The notes: generated by a model from the sequence alone, not told the origin. DNA of 64,000 nucleotides from Microbacterium lushaniae (GCF_008727775.1 NZ_CP044232.1:868001-932000); one strand, 5' to 3'. Shown: positions 55,184 through 63,966, counted from the first letter of the stretch. Numbers and translations are program-made.

Positions 55184-56097
55184 CGCCGCTCGACGGGGTT
55201 CGACAGCGTGCCGATCCCCTCGATCGAGACCTCGATGACTCCGCCCAGCCGCGTCAGGTCGACGTTCTGCACGGCGCCGCCGCGCGCGGAGCGCTGGAGG
55301 GCCGTGCCCATCGCGATGACGTCGCCGGGCTCGAGGGTCAGGTACTCCGAGGCGAAGGAGATCACCTCGGCGACGGAAAAGCGCAGGTTGGCTGTGTTGT
55401 CGTCGGTCACGAGCGCGCCGTCATGGGTGCACGTGATCCGCAGGGCGTGCGGATCCGGGATCTCATCGCGCGTGCTCACCCACGGGCCCAGCGGCCCGAA
55501 CGTGTCGGCGCCCTTGTAGCGGGCCGGATAGCTCACCCAGCTGTCGACGTAGCGGATTCCGTCGGGGCTCTCGGGGTCGGGGTGGATCGCGCGGTAGTGG
55601 AACGTGTCGGCATCCCGCATGGTCGGGGAGGTCAGGTCGTTGATGATCGTGTAGCCGAACACGTGCGCGAGGGCGTCCCCGACGGCGATGTCCGTCCCGC
55701 CCCGCCCGATGACGACCGCGAGCTCGGGTTCGGGATGCACCCGGCCGTACGCCTCCTTGACCACGATCGGACGGCCGTGGCCGACGAGTGACGAGGACGG
55801 TTTCACGAACATCGCCGGCGTGGAGGGTCCGCGCATGATGCGGTCGGGATTGGCGCTGTTGTTCAGCGCGACGCACAGCACCTTCCCCGGCCGCCGCACC
55901 GGTGGCAGCCACGACAGCGACGCGACGGGGCGGACCTCGCCGGATGCCAGCGCGGTGGTCGCGGCGGACCGCCACTGCGCCTCCGGGGCGGCGAGCATCG
56001 CGTCCAGGTCGGGATACGGCATCACCGCCGCATCCTCCGGTGAGGCCTGGACGACCACCGTCGTGCCCGCGCCCTCCTCGATCGTCCCGAATCGCAT
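55180..56097 (-). CDS. fumarylacetoacetate-hydrolase-family protein
   Basis: 305 residues. The metal site is visible as HPEPELAVVIGRGG and IINDLTSPTMRDAD, with a C-terminal LEPGDVIAMGTALQRS loop. The family includes hydrolases, isomerases and decarboxylases of ring-cleavage products. Beside an extradiol dioxygenase and an aldehyde dehydrogenase it probably acts on an oxo-dienoate intermediate. The N-terminal ~90 residues form the usual cap. It lies 6 bp behind the aldehyde dehydrogenase gene. Confidence 0.88.
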   Translation of the reverse strand: MRFGTIEEGAGTTVVVQASPEDAAVMPYPDLDAMLAAPEAQWRSAATTALASGEVRPVASLSWLPPVRRPGKVLCVALNNSANPDRIMRGPSTPAMFVKPSSSLVGHGRPIVVKEAYGRVHPEPELAVVIGRGGTDIAVGDALAHVFGYTIINDLTSPTMRDADTFHYRAIHPDPESPDGIRYVDSWVSYPARYKGADTFGPLGPWVSTRDEIPDPHALRITCTHDGALVTDDNTANLRFSVAEVISFASEYLTLEPGDVIAMGTALQRSARGGAVQNVDLTRLGGVIEVSIEGIGTLSNPVERR

Positions 56098-56103
56098 GGG
56101 CGC

Positions 56104-57501
56104 TCAGACGGTGATCACTTTGGTGCCGGCCACGGCCTTCAGACCGTGCACGCCGAACTCCAGTCCATACCCCGAGCCCTTCGTTCCGCCGAAGGGCACG
56201 AGGGGATTGATCGTGCCGTGCTGGTTGATCCAGACGGTGCCGCTCTGGATCCGCTCGGCGATGACCCGTGCCTGCTCGGGGTCGCCCCACACCGACGCGC
56301 CCAGTGCCTGATCCGACGCGTTCGCGCGCGCGATGACGTCGTCGAGGTCGGTGTACCGCACGATCGGAAGGACCGGTCCGAACTGCTCCTCCGCCACCAG
56401 CGGGGCGTCGTCGTCGATGTCGGCCACGACCGTCGCGCGGTAGAAGTGGGCACCCAGTTCGGGCGCGGCCTCTCCTCCCGTGACGATCCGCGCCCCGCGC
56501 CCGCGTGCGTCCTCGACCAGGTCCGAGACGATGTCGAACTGCTGTCGCGTGGAGAGAGGCCCCAGCGCGCTGGTCTCGTCCATGCCCGGTCCCAGCGGCG
56601 CGGCCTCGGCCAGGCGTGCGAGCTCGGCCACGACCTCCTCGTACAGCGAGTCGTGCACGTACAGGCGCTTGAGGGCGGCGCACGTCTGGCCGGAGTTGAT
56701 GAACGCCCCCCAGAAGAGCTTCTCGCCCAGTGCCTTCACGTCGGCTCCGGGCAGGACGATGCCCGCGTCGTTCCCGCCGAGTTCGAGGGTCAGGCGCGCG
56801 AGGTTGTGCGCGGAGCTCTTGACGATCTCGCGGCCGGTCCTGGTCGATCCGGTGAACATGATCTTGTCGATGCCGGGGTGTGCGGCGATCGCGGCGCCCA
56901 CCTCCCGGCCGCCGGGCACCACGGTGAGGACGCCCGCCGGAAGGTGCCGGTTCATCAGTTCCGCCACCGCCATCACGCTGAGCGGGGTGTACTCGCTGGG
57001 CTTGGCCACCACGGTGTTGCCCATGCGCAGCGACGGCGCGATCTGCCAGATCGCGATGAGGGCAGGCCAGTTCCAGGGGCTGATCGCGCCGACGACCCCC
57101 AGCGGCACGTAGTGCAGCTCGGATCTGGTTCCCTCTGCCTCGAAGATCACTTCGGGTTCCAGCGGCAGGTCGGCGGCGGCGCGGATCCAGGCCGCGCACC
57201 CGCCCGCTTCGAAGCGGGCGCCGAGGCCGTTGAGCGGTTTGCCCTGCTCCTTGGCGATGATCTGCGCGAGCTCCTCGGCGTGCGCGTCGATCTCGTCGGC
57301 TGCTGCGTGCAGGATCCGGCTGCGCTCGGCGTGCCCGAGCGCAGCCCACGCGGGCTGGGCGGCCCGCGCCGTCGCCACCGCGTCGTCCAGGTCGGCGATC
57401 GAGCGTGTCGCGACGTAGCCGATCGGCTCGCCGGTCGCCGCATCCGGGATGGCGCGACCTTCCTGGGCGGTCGCCGTGATGTCTTCGAGCAGTGTCGTCA
57501 T
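56104..57501 (-). CDS. NAD(P)-dependent aldehyde dehydrogenase
   Basis: 465 residues. Catalytic Cys274 in NSGQTCAALKR and Glu240 in LTLELGGNDAG, with SPWNWPALIAIWQIAPSLRM (~141-160) for cofactor binding. The Leu-Arg-Met version of the last motif is typical of a lactaldehyde/vanillin-like branch. Beside the extradiol dioxygenase it may oxidise a semialdehyde ring-cleavage product. The ATG at 57501 overlaps the CMD gene stop by 4 bp. Confidence 0.92.
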   Translation of the reverse strand: MTTLLEDITATAQEGRAIPDAATGEPIGYVATRSIADLDDAVATARAAQPAWAALGHAERSRILHAAADEIDAHAEELAQIIAKEQGKPLNGLGARFEAGGCAAWIRAAADLPLEPEVIFEAEGTRSELHYVPLGVVGAISPWNWPALIAIWQIAPSLRMGNTVVAKPSEYTPLSVMAVAELMNRHLPAGVLTVVPGGREVGAAIAAHPGIDKIMFTGSTRTGREIVKSSAHNLARLTLELGGNDAGIVLPGADVKALGEKLFWGAFINSGQTCAALKRLYVHDSLYEEVVAELARLAEAAPLGPGMDETSALGPLSTRQQFDIVSDLVEDARGRGARIVTGGEAAPELGAHFYRATVVADIDDDAPLVAEEQFGPVLPIVRYTDLDDVIARANASDQALGASVWGDPEQARVIAERIQSGTVWINQHGTINPLVPFGGTKGSGYGLEFGVHGLKAVAGTKVITV

Positions 57502-57932
57502 GATCGTTCCTTCATCCGTGTCGCCTCGGCCTCACCGTCGAGGACGTCGCCGATGCCGCGCGCGTCGAACACCTCCCGCAGGACCCGCACGCCCAGCACC
57601 GCGGCCGGGATGCCGCAGTAGAGCAGCCCCTGCAGCACGATCTCGCGCAGCGCGACCGGCGAGACGCCGTTCTCCAGGGCGCCCTCGGTGTGGACGCGGA
57701 GCTCGTGCTCCTTGCCGTTGGCGAGCAGCATCGCGAAGGTCACCTCGCTGCGGGCGGCGAGGGAGAGCCCCGGCCGCTGCCACACGTCGCCGAAGGTCGT
57801 GCGGGTGACGAAGTCCTCGAGCTTGTCGTTGAGGTCGGTCGTGGTGTCCACCCGGGCATCGGCGCCCTGGGTGCCGAACATCGCGCGGCGCTGCCGCATG
57901 CCGATGTCGTACAGTTCGTCGCGGATGACCAC
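57498..57932 (-). CDS. carboxymuconolactone-decarboxylase-family protein
   Basis: 144 residues. The all-helical CMD fold is indicated by TTFGDVWQRPGLSLAARSEVT (in part) and GALENGVSPVALREIVLQGLLYCG (in part). The CxxH pair of AhpD-type members is absent, so it belongs to the lactone-decarboxylase/unknown branch rather than the peroxidase-partner branch. In a catabolic operon it may decarboxylate or isomerise a lactone. First enzyme gene after the AraC regulator. Confidence 0.88.
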   Translation of the reverse strand: MVIRDELYDIGMRQRRAMFGTQGADARVDTTTDLNDKLEDFVTRTTFGDVWQRPGLSLAARSEVTFAMLLANGKEHELRVHTEGALENGVSPVALREIVLQGLLYCGIPAAVLGVRVLREVFDARGIGDVLDGEAEATRMKERS

Positions 57933-57959
57933 CGTGTCGCCTCCTGATGGATGTCGGCC

Positions 57960-57997
57960 GTCTCATCCGAGAGCGAGAAGGCGCCGTCGGATGAGAC
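57960..57997. promoter_or_regulatory. inverted repeat between the AraC gene and its likely target operon
   Basis: 11-bp perfect arms gtctcatccga and tcggatgagac with a 16-bp spacer, 28 bp before the CMD gene start. A partial third copy, gagtctcgtcc, follows. It may be a regulator site or a weak attenuator; no T-run follows. Confidence 0.5.
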
Positions 57998-58069
57998 GAG
58001 TCTCGTCCGGGTGCGCGGCGGCCGCTGGTCGCGCGGCGCACGCGACTGCCGCATCGGCGCAGGATCGGA

Positions 58070-59032
58070 TCAGTCGCCCAACCGCGCCATCCGCAGCTCG
58101 CGCGGGGTGATGCCGTAGGTCGCCCGGAACACCTTGCTGAAGTGGCTGGCGTCGGGGAAGCCCCACCGCTGGGCGATCTCGAGGATCGACAGCGACGACT
58201 GGGCGGGATCGCTCAGCGCCATGCGGCAGTGCTCGAGTCGCCGTGAGCGGATGTAGCCGGAGACGGTGAGGTTCTCTCCCCGGAAGAGGTACTGCAGCTG
58301 CCGGACCGACATGTAGTGCGCCTTCGCCACCTCGACCGCGTTGAGATCCGGCTCGTGCAGGTGCGCGTCGATGTACAGCTTGAGCCGGCGCATCTCGACC
58401 TGGCGCGTCTGGCCCCAATGGTCCTGATCCTCGGACAGCTGCGCGTAGACCAGGGCGGTCAGCAGGTCCAGCGAGCTGTGCAGGATCCGCATCCCGGCCA
58501 CCCCGTCCAGGGTGTCGAGGTTCTCCGAGAGGTGCCGCATGAACGGCGAGATCAGCCCTCCCACGCCGGAGTCGCCGGGCAGCCGCACCGCCGTGATGCG
58601 GCGGATGAGGGATTCGGGAACGTCGAACGCGTCCTGCGGGAAGGCCATCACGAGGCAGTGCACGTCGCCGCTGAACTCGAGCGTGTACGGCCGGCTGGTG
58701 TCGTAGATGGCGAGGTCGCCCGGGCGCAGGACGCTCTGCCGCCCGTCCTGGGCGACCAGTGCCGTCCCCTCCACCTGCAGGGTGAGCTTGTAGTGCCTGG
58801 GGTCGTCGGGGGAGATGAGCGCGGGGGTGCGCAGCACGCGATGCGCGCTCGCGGCGATCTCGCTCAGGCACGTGCCCTCCACGATGCGCCAGCGGATGCT
58901 GCCGGTGAAACCCGGGCCGCCGATCACGTGCAGCGGCACGAAGCGGCTGCCCGCGACCTCACGCCATTCGCCGATGGATCGCGCGGTCGCCGTCTCGACG
59001 CCGGTGTACTCGGTGGTGGAGGCGCGCGCCAT
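58070..59032 (-). CDS. AraC-family transcriptional regulator
   Basis: 320 residues. N-terminal cupin-type AraC_binding_2 domain (~25-190), with LRPGDLAIYDTSRPYTLEF near 122-140, and a C-terminal double helix-turn-helix (~215-318), with AQRWGFPDASHFSKVFRATYGITPRELR near the end (shown as a landmark only). Members of this subtype usually activate catabolic operons in response to an aromatic or small acid. GGGAG precedes the ATG at 59032. It reads into the CMD-ALDH-FAH array. Confidence 0.92.
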   Translation of the reverse strand: MARASTTEYTGVETATARSIGEWREVAGSRFVPLHVIGGPGFTGSIRWRIVEGTCLSEIAASAHRVLRTPALISPDDPRHYKLTLQVEGTALVAQDGRQSVLRPGDLAIYDTSRPYTLEFSGDVHCLVMAFPQDAFDVPESLIRRITAVRLPGDSGVGGLISPFMRHLSENLDTLDGVAGMRILHSSLDLLTALVYAQLSEDQDHWGQTRQVEMRRLKLYIDAHLHEPDLNAVEVAKAHYMSVRQLQYLFRGENLTVSGYIRSRRLEHCRMALSDPAQSSLSILEIAQRWGFPDASHFSKVFRATYGITPRELRMARLGD

Positions 59033-59195
59033 TGTGTTCTCCCCGCAAGACGAAAGAGTGCCCACGCGATCCTGAGCAGGCTCGCCGATGAGCACTCGAG
59101 GGGGAGCATAACTCGGCGCGGGCGACCACCGCCAGCATCGGGGTCCGGGCGGGGTGCGATTCGTCCGGCACCGCCGGATGCCGTAGACAGGTGCG

Positions 59196-60482
59196 ATGGA
59201 TTCGGTGGGGGGCGCCAGGCCGCGACGGCTGGACGTGCGCACGTGGTCGCGCCGGCGCCGGTTCGCCCTGCTCGCCCTGCTGGGTGTGCTCGTGGCGGGC
59301 GGTCCGCTCGGCACCGACATGTACACACCCGGGCTGCCCCGCGTGATCGACGACCTCGACACCGAGACGGGCCTGGTCCAGCTCACCCTCATGGCCTACA
59401 ACGTCGGGCTCGGCGTCGGGCAGTTCGCGTGGGGGCCCATCAGCGACCGCGTCGGGCGCCGGGGACCGGTCATCCTCGGCTCGGTCGGATTCGCCCTCGC
59501 CGCGCTCCTGTGCTCCTTCGCGCCCAACATCGGCGTGCTGCTGGCCGGGCGCGTCCTGATGGGCTTCGCCGGGGCCGCCGGCATCGTCGTGGGTCGCGCG
59601 ATCGCGCGCGACCTGTATTCCGGCGCCGAGCTCACGCGCGTCTTCGGCATCCTGGCGGTGGTCTTCGGCATCGCGCCGGTGATCGGACCGCTCATCGGCG
59701 GGTTCGTGCTCAGTGTCGGCAGCTGGCGCTCGACGTTCCTCCTGCTCATGACGATCGGCGTCCTGCTCGCCGTCGCCAGCGCCGTCGGCATCCCCGAGAC
59801 CCTGCGTCCCGAGCTGCGGGTGCACGGCGCGTCGGCCGAGAGGCGGGAGGCGTGGATCGCGCCGCTGCGCAATCGGCAGTTCGTCGTGAGCGTCCTGATC
59901 CTCGTGGGCGCGTCGACCTCGATGATCCTCTACCTCAGCTGCGTGCCGATCGTGCTCCAGCGCGAGCGCGGCATCGACGTCGTGGGGTACTCGATGCTGT
60001 TCGCGTTCAATGCGGTCGGCGTCCTCCTGGGAGCGCAGGTGGGCCCGTGGCTCAGTCGTCGCCTCGGCGGCATCCGCGTGCTCGTGCTGGCGCTGACGCT
60101 GAACCTCGCCGCCGCCGTCACCGTGGCGCTCAGCTCTGCGCTGCGCGGCCCGCTGTGGCTGCTCGATGCCGGCATGTGGTTCACGGTCTTCGCCGCTGGC
60201 ATCTGCATGCCGCTCGCGATCGGGCTGGCCCTGCAGCCGTTCGCGAAGGGCGCCGGAACGGCCGCGGCGATCGCCGGCGGCTCGCAGCTCGCGCTCGGCT
60301 CGATCGCCCCCGCCATCGTCGTGAGCGTCGTGGAGACATCCGGCGTGGTCCTCGGCATCGCCCAGGCCGCGGCGACGATCGTGACCCTGGGCCTGGTCGC
60401 CGTGGCGGCGCTGTCGGCGCGCGGGGCCCCGCGCGCACGCGACCTCGGCGACGCCGAGCCGGATCTCACCGAGCCGGCCTAG
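59196..60482 (+). CDS. MFS multidrug transporter, Bcr/CflA type
   Basis: 428 residues with 12 helices. DMYTPGLPRVIDDL after helix 1, GQFAWGPISDRVGRRGPVI for the 2-3 loop and GRAIARDLYSGAELTRVFG in the centre are signature segments of the DHA1 Bcr/CflA subfamily, proton-driven drug or metabolite exporters. Divergent from the AraC gene by 163 bp. It might export a toxic intermediate or be an unrelated resistance gene. Confidence 0.92.
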   Translation: MDSVGGARPRRLDVRTWSRRRRFALLALLGVLVAGGPLGTDMYTPGLPRVIDDLDTETGLVQLTLMAYNVGLGVGQFAWGPISDRVGRRGPVILGSVGFALAALLCSFAPNIGVLLAGRVLMGFAGAAGIVVGRAIARDLYSGAELTRVFGILAVVFGIAPVIGPLIGGFVLSVGSWRSTFLLLMTIGVLLAVASAVGIPETLRPELRVHGASAERREAWIAPLRNRQFVVSVLILVGASTSMILYLSCVPIVLQRERGIDVVGYSMLFAFNAVGVLLGAQVGPWLSRRLGGIRVLVLALTLNLAAAVTVALSSALRGPLWLLDAGMWFTVFAAGICMPLAIGLALQPFAKGAGTAAAIAGGSQLALGSIAPAIVVSVVETSGVVLGIAQAAATIVTLGLVAVAALSARGAPRARDLGDAEPDLTEPA

Positions 60483-60656
60483 GGTGTGGCGCCGACCAGG
60501 CTGACTTTCACGCAGACGGCACTTTCTGCGAGCCGAACGAACTCCGAAAGCATCGGGGACCTCGTCGGAGCGAGCACGTCGGAGTCCGTCGCCCCAGCCA
60601 TGACGGCCCTCCGGACGGCGCTCGATGCGCGGGGTGGTGGCGGCTCCCGGCCGCCT

Positions 60657-60740
60657 TCCCGAACTCCTCAAGACCGGCCTGGAAGCACCCCGGATCCAGC
60701 CCCGGGCCTCGGTTCTGCCCCGTTCTCGAGGAGTTCGGGA
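60657..60740. repeat. 84-bp terminal-inverted-repeat element, family 3 copy C
   Basis: Begins tcccgaactcctcaa and ends with the inverse repeat carrying one change (tcgaggagttcggga). Total length equals the copies at 27 kb. GC-rich variable centre; ggccgcct lies just before it. Confidence 0.88.
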
Positions 60741-60852
60741 AGCGGTGGTGGTGGGGCAGCGGCCGAGACGCGCCGCACGCCATCCGGTCCGCTCACCCCA
60801 GGTCCGAGTCCGGGCCGCATCCCGGATCCGGCTATGGTCTGCCTCTCCGCCT

Positions 60853-60936
60853 TCCCGAACTCCTCAAGACTCTGCCGCAGCAGCCCGATTCCGGCCGGGA
60901 GCGGCCGCCTCCGGACCGGTCTTGAGGAGTTCGGGA
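60853..60936. repeat. 84-bp terminal-inverted-repeat element, family 3 copy D
   Basis: Perfect 15-bp terminal repeats and again exactly 84 bp. It starts 196 bp after copy C and runs straight into the 16-bp tandem array. Confidence 0.9.
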
Positions 60937-60999
60937 AGCACCAGGGCCGGTAAGCACCAGGGCCGGGAAGCACCAGGGCCGGGAAGCAGCAGGGCCGGG
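60936..60999. repeat. 16-bp tandem repeat, four units
   Basis: Units of aagcaccagggccgg plus one variable base: three near-identical, a fourth with one change, then degenerate continuation to ~61012. It abuts the end of family 3 copy D. Probably a variable-number minisatellite. Confidence 0.85.
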
Positions 61000-61185
61000 C
61001 AGCGGCCGGGCCAAGCAGCGGCTCCCATCGTGGCGCCGCGGCGGGTCAGTGCGACGCCCTGTCGCGCCCTGTACGTCTCCAGGGACCGGAGACACACCTC
61101 GCTCACTGTCGGACACGAGGGAACCGCGGGAGCGAAGATGCCGGGATGGCGTGGGACGAGCACGCCACCCGGGCCTCCGCTGCCG

Positions 61186-61896
61186 TCAGCCCCCGGTCGC
61201 CGCGCGCAGGGCGTCGGCCGAGCGCTGCAGACGGCGGGCGATCGCGGCGGTGTCGGCCACCTCGCCGACGTAGATGACGGCCAGCGCCACAGGGCGCCCG
61301 CCCCGCAGCCGGACGGGGACGGCGACCGCGCGCACGGTCGGGATCACCTCGTCGGAGCTGACGGCGTAGCCGCGCTCGCGGATGGCGCCGACCTCCGCCG
61401 CCAGCGCCGGCGTCGCGGGCACGGGCCACTCGCTCTCCGGCAGCATCGACAGCAGCGCCTTGCCGGTGGCGCCGGCCGACACCGGGTGGTGGGCGCCCGG
61501 GCGCTGGGCCATCGAGGCCACCGCCGTGCGCGACTCCACCGAGGTCAGGGTGACGCACTCGCTGCCGTCGATGACCCCGACGAACGCGGTCATCCGCAGC
61601 TCGTTGGCCACGGCGGTCAGTTCGGGCAGGGCCGCGGACACCAGATCGCGCGACACCCCCGCCGCCAGCGCCGACAGCCGCACGCCCAGGGCGACCCGCC
61701 CGGTCTCATCGCGCTCGACCAGGCCGTGCTCCTCGAGCGTGCGGATGAGGCGGTAGGCGATCGAGCGGTGCACGGCGATCTCGCGCGCGATCTCATCCGT
61801 CGTCAGTGCCGCGGGCGCTTCGGCCAGCGCCTCCAGGATGCGCACACCGCGGCTCAGGGTCTGCGACGGCGGGGCAGCGGGAGGGGAAGCGGGCAT
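61186..61896 (-). CDS. IclR-family transcriptional regulator
   Basis: 236 residues. N-terminal winged helix (~13-75, with LTTDEIAREIAVHRSIAYRL) and a C-terminal effector domain (~90-232) with HHPVSAGATGKALLS, typical of IclR proteins that control aromatic-acid genes. Divergent from the flavoprotein hydroxylase, which it probably regulates. ATG at 61896 chosen because GGAAGGA precedes it; an open frame extends further upstream across the operator and is rejected as start. Confidence 0.93.
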   Translation of the reverse strand: MPASPPAAPPSQTLSRGVRILEALAEAPAALTTDEIAREIAVHRSIAYRLIRTLEEHGLVERDETGRVALGVRLSALAAGVSRDLVSAALPELTAVANELRMTAFVGVIDGSECVTLTSVESRTAVASMAQRPGAHHPVSAGATGKALLSMLPESEWPVPATPALAAEVGAIRERGYAVSSDEVIPTVRAVAVPVRLRGGRPVALAVIYVGEVADTAAIARRLQRSADALRAATGG

Positions 61897-61953
61897 GGAC
61901 CGATCCTTCCGTAACGGCGGGTGTACGCCGTGCACCGGCCGCGGTACTCTGAC

Positions 61954-61989
61954 GTGATCCATAATCGAATCACGTATTCGATAATCGAA
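61954..61989. promoter_or_regulatory. IclR operator region between regulator and hydroxylase
   Basis: AT-rich island with a 15-bp palindrome cgaatcacgtattcg (61966-61980), flanked by direct repeats ataatcgaa at 61961-61969 and 61981-61989, 20 bp apart (two helical turns). A second inverted pair, gtgat and atcac (61954-61973), overlaps. Arrangement and position fit IclR binding that controls both genes. Confidence 0.7.
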
Positions 61990-62043
61990 CAAGCCCCTCG
62001 AGGCCCGGCCTCGACGACGCTGTCAGGGAAGGAATCGACGACG

Positions 62044-63966
62044 ATGCAGTTCCACCATCACGGGTACGTCTCGGGAGACCCGCGCGTCCTGCCGGCGGCC
62101 GGGACCGGCCTGAACCGGCCCGACGAGCTCCCCGACGTCACCGACGTGCTCATCGTCGGCTCCGGCCCCGCCGGGATGCTGCTGGCCGCGCAGCTGTCGA
62201 TGTTCCCCTCGATCTCCACGCGCCTGGTCGAGCGGCGCCCCGGGCGCCTGGAGATCGGCCAGGCCGACGGCATCCAGGCCCGCAGCGTGGAGACCTTCCA
62301 GGCCTTCGGGTTCGCCGAGCGGATCGTGGCAGAGGCGTACTGGCTGACCGCCATGAACTTCTGGGCGCCCGACCCGCGCGACCCCGCGCGCATCGTCCGC
62401 GGCCAGCGCACCAAGGACGACGCGCACGGCATCAGCGAGTTCAAGCACCTCATCGTCAACCAGGCCCGCGTCCTGGACTACTTCGCCGAGTACGCCGCCC
62501 ACGGGCCTGCCCGTGTCCGCCCCGACTACGGGTGGGAGTTCGTCGGGCTCGAGGTCGCCCCCGAGGGCGAGTGCCCCGTCGCCGTGACGCTGCGCGGCAC
62601 CGCCGGGCCGCAGGACGGCATCGAACGCGTCGTCCACACGAAGTACGTCGTCGGATGCGACGGAGCCCGCAGTCGTGTGCGCGAGGCGATCGGGCGACGG
62701 CACGTGGGGGCGCAGGCCCTGCACGCGTGGGGCGTCATGGACGTGCTGGCCGAGACCGACTTCCCCGACATCCGCACCAAGTGCGCGATCCAGTCCCACG
62801 GCGATGGGAGCATCCTGCTGATCCCGCGCGAGGGCGGGCACCTGTTCCGCATGTACGTGGACCTGGGCGAAGTGCCCGCGGACGACAACGGTGCGGTGCG
62901 CAAGACCTCCTTCGAGCAGATCGTCGCGAAGGCCAACCGCATCATGAGCCCGTACACGCTCGAGGTGCGCGACGTCGCATGGCACAGCGTCTACGAGGTC
63001 GGTCACCGCGTGACCGACAAGTTCGACGACGTGCCGCCCGAGCTCACCGGGGAGCGCGACCCGCGCGTGTTCATCTGCGGCGACGCGTGCCACACCCACA
63101 GTGCCAAGGCGGGGCAGGGCATGAACGTCTCGATGCAGGACGGGTTCAACCTGGGCTGGAAGCTCGCGCAGGTGCTCGAGGGCCGCAGCCCCGCGTCGCT
63201 GCTGAGCACGTACTCGGGCGAGCGTCAGGTCATCGCGCAGAACCTCATCGACTTCGACCGCGAGTGGTCGTCGATGATGGCCCGCAAGCCCGAGGAGTTC
63301 GAAAGCCCCGACGCGCTGGCGAAGTTCTACGTCGACACCGCGGAGTTCCCGGCCGGCTTCATGACGCAGTACGAGCCGTCGATGCTCGTCGGCACCGCCG
63401 AGCACCAGGACCTGGCGTCCGGCTTCCCGATCGGTAAGCGCTTCAAGTCCGCCCACGCGATGCGTGTCGGCGACGCCAACCCCGTGCACCTCGGCCACCA
63501 CCACCGTGCCGACGGACGCTGGCGCCTGTACGCCTTCGCCGACGCACCGGCGGCGGCGGGGGAGCCTTCGGCGCTGGCCGAATGGGCGCAGTGGATGGCC
63601 ACCTCGCCGGAGTCGCCGGTGGCGCGCTTCACTCCCGCCGGCGCCGACCTCGACAGCGTCTTCGACGTCAAGGTCGTGTACCAGCAGCCCCTCGACGGGG
63701 TGGAGCTGGACCGCGTCCCCGGCATCTTCCTGCCGAAGGTGGGCCCGTTCGCGGTGACCGACTACGAGAAGGTCTACGCCGTCGACCCCGACAACGGCGA
63801 CATCTTCGACGAGCGCGGGATCGATCGCGGCGGATGCGTCGTGGTCGTGCGACCCGACCAGTACGTCGCGCACGTGCTGCCCCTCACGGCGACGGAAAAG
63901 CTCGCGCGCTTCTTCGCGGGCAACATGCTCGCCCAGAACCCGGCGCCCGCACCCGCGGCGGTCTAG
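62044..63966 (+). CDS. FAD-dependent aromatic hydroxylase, 3-hydroxybenzoate 4-monooxygenase-like
   Basis: 640 residues. FAD loop IVGSGPAGMLLAAQL (~37-51), the DG motif GCDGARSRVREA and the GD motif CGDACHTHSAKAGQGMN are all intact, followed by a C-terminal thioredoxin-like dimerisation domain (~450-635). Length and the long C-terminus fit the MobA/phenol-hydroxylase branch; 3-hydroxybenzoate to protocatechuate is the best guess, phenol hydroxylation is possible. The ATG at 62044 lies 55 bp after the operator region. The next gene is cut by the window end. Confidence 0.88.
   Translation: MQFHHHGYVSGDPRVLPAAGTGLNRPDELPDVTDVLIVGSGPAGMLLAAQLSMFPSISTRLVERRPGRLEIGQADGIQARSVETFQAFGFAERIVAEAYWLTAMNFWAPDPRDPARIVRGQRTKDDAHGISEFKHLIVNQARVLDYFAEYAAHGPARVRPDYGWEFVGLEVAPEGECPVAVTLRGTAGPQDGIERVVHTKYVVGCDGARSRVREAIGRRHVGAQALHAWGVMDVLAETDFPDIRTKCAIQSHGDGSILLIPREGGHLFRMYVDLGEVPADDNGAVRKTSFEQIVAKANRIMSPYTLEVRDVAWHSVYEVGHRVTDKFDDVPPELTGERDPRVFICGDACHTHSAKAGQGMNVSMQDGFNLGWKLAQVLEGRSPASLLSTYSGERQVIAQNLIDFDREWSSMMARKPEEFESPDALAKFYVDTAEFPAGFMTQYEPSMLVGTAEHQDLASGFPIGKRFKSAHAMRVGDANPVHLGHHHRADGRWRLYAFADAPAAAGEPSALAEWAQWMATSPESPVARFTPAGADLDSVFDVKVVYQQPLDGVELDRVPGIFLPKVGPFAVTDYEKVYAVDPDNGDIFDERGIDRGGCVVVVRPDQYVAHVLPLTATEKLARFFAGNMLAQNPAPAPAAV

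Larger units (their letters stand above)
60483..61185. other. 703-bp intergenic repeat zone without a convincing gene
   Basis: It contains two 84-bp family 3 elements and a 16-bp tandem array, described separately. The first ~170 bp and the last ~185 bp show no supported gene, RNA or promoter; short open frames have poor codon bias. The zone separates the Bcr/CflA gene from the 3-prime end of the IclR gene. Confidence 0.6.

Noticed and set aside
60936..60999. Tandem repeat array as a CRISPR
   Set aside because: Units of 16 bp follow one another with no unique spacers, and no cas genes are in the window.
60483..61185. Short open frames in the 703-bp gap as genes
   Set aside because: They run through the palindromes and tandem repeats, have repeat-derived Pro/Arg/Ser-rich products and lack start signals.
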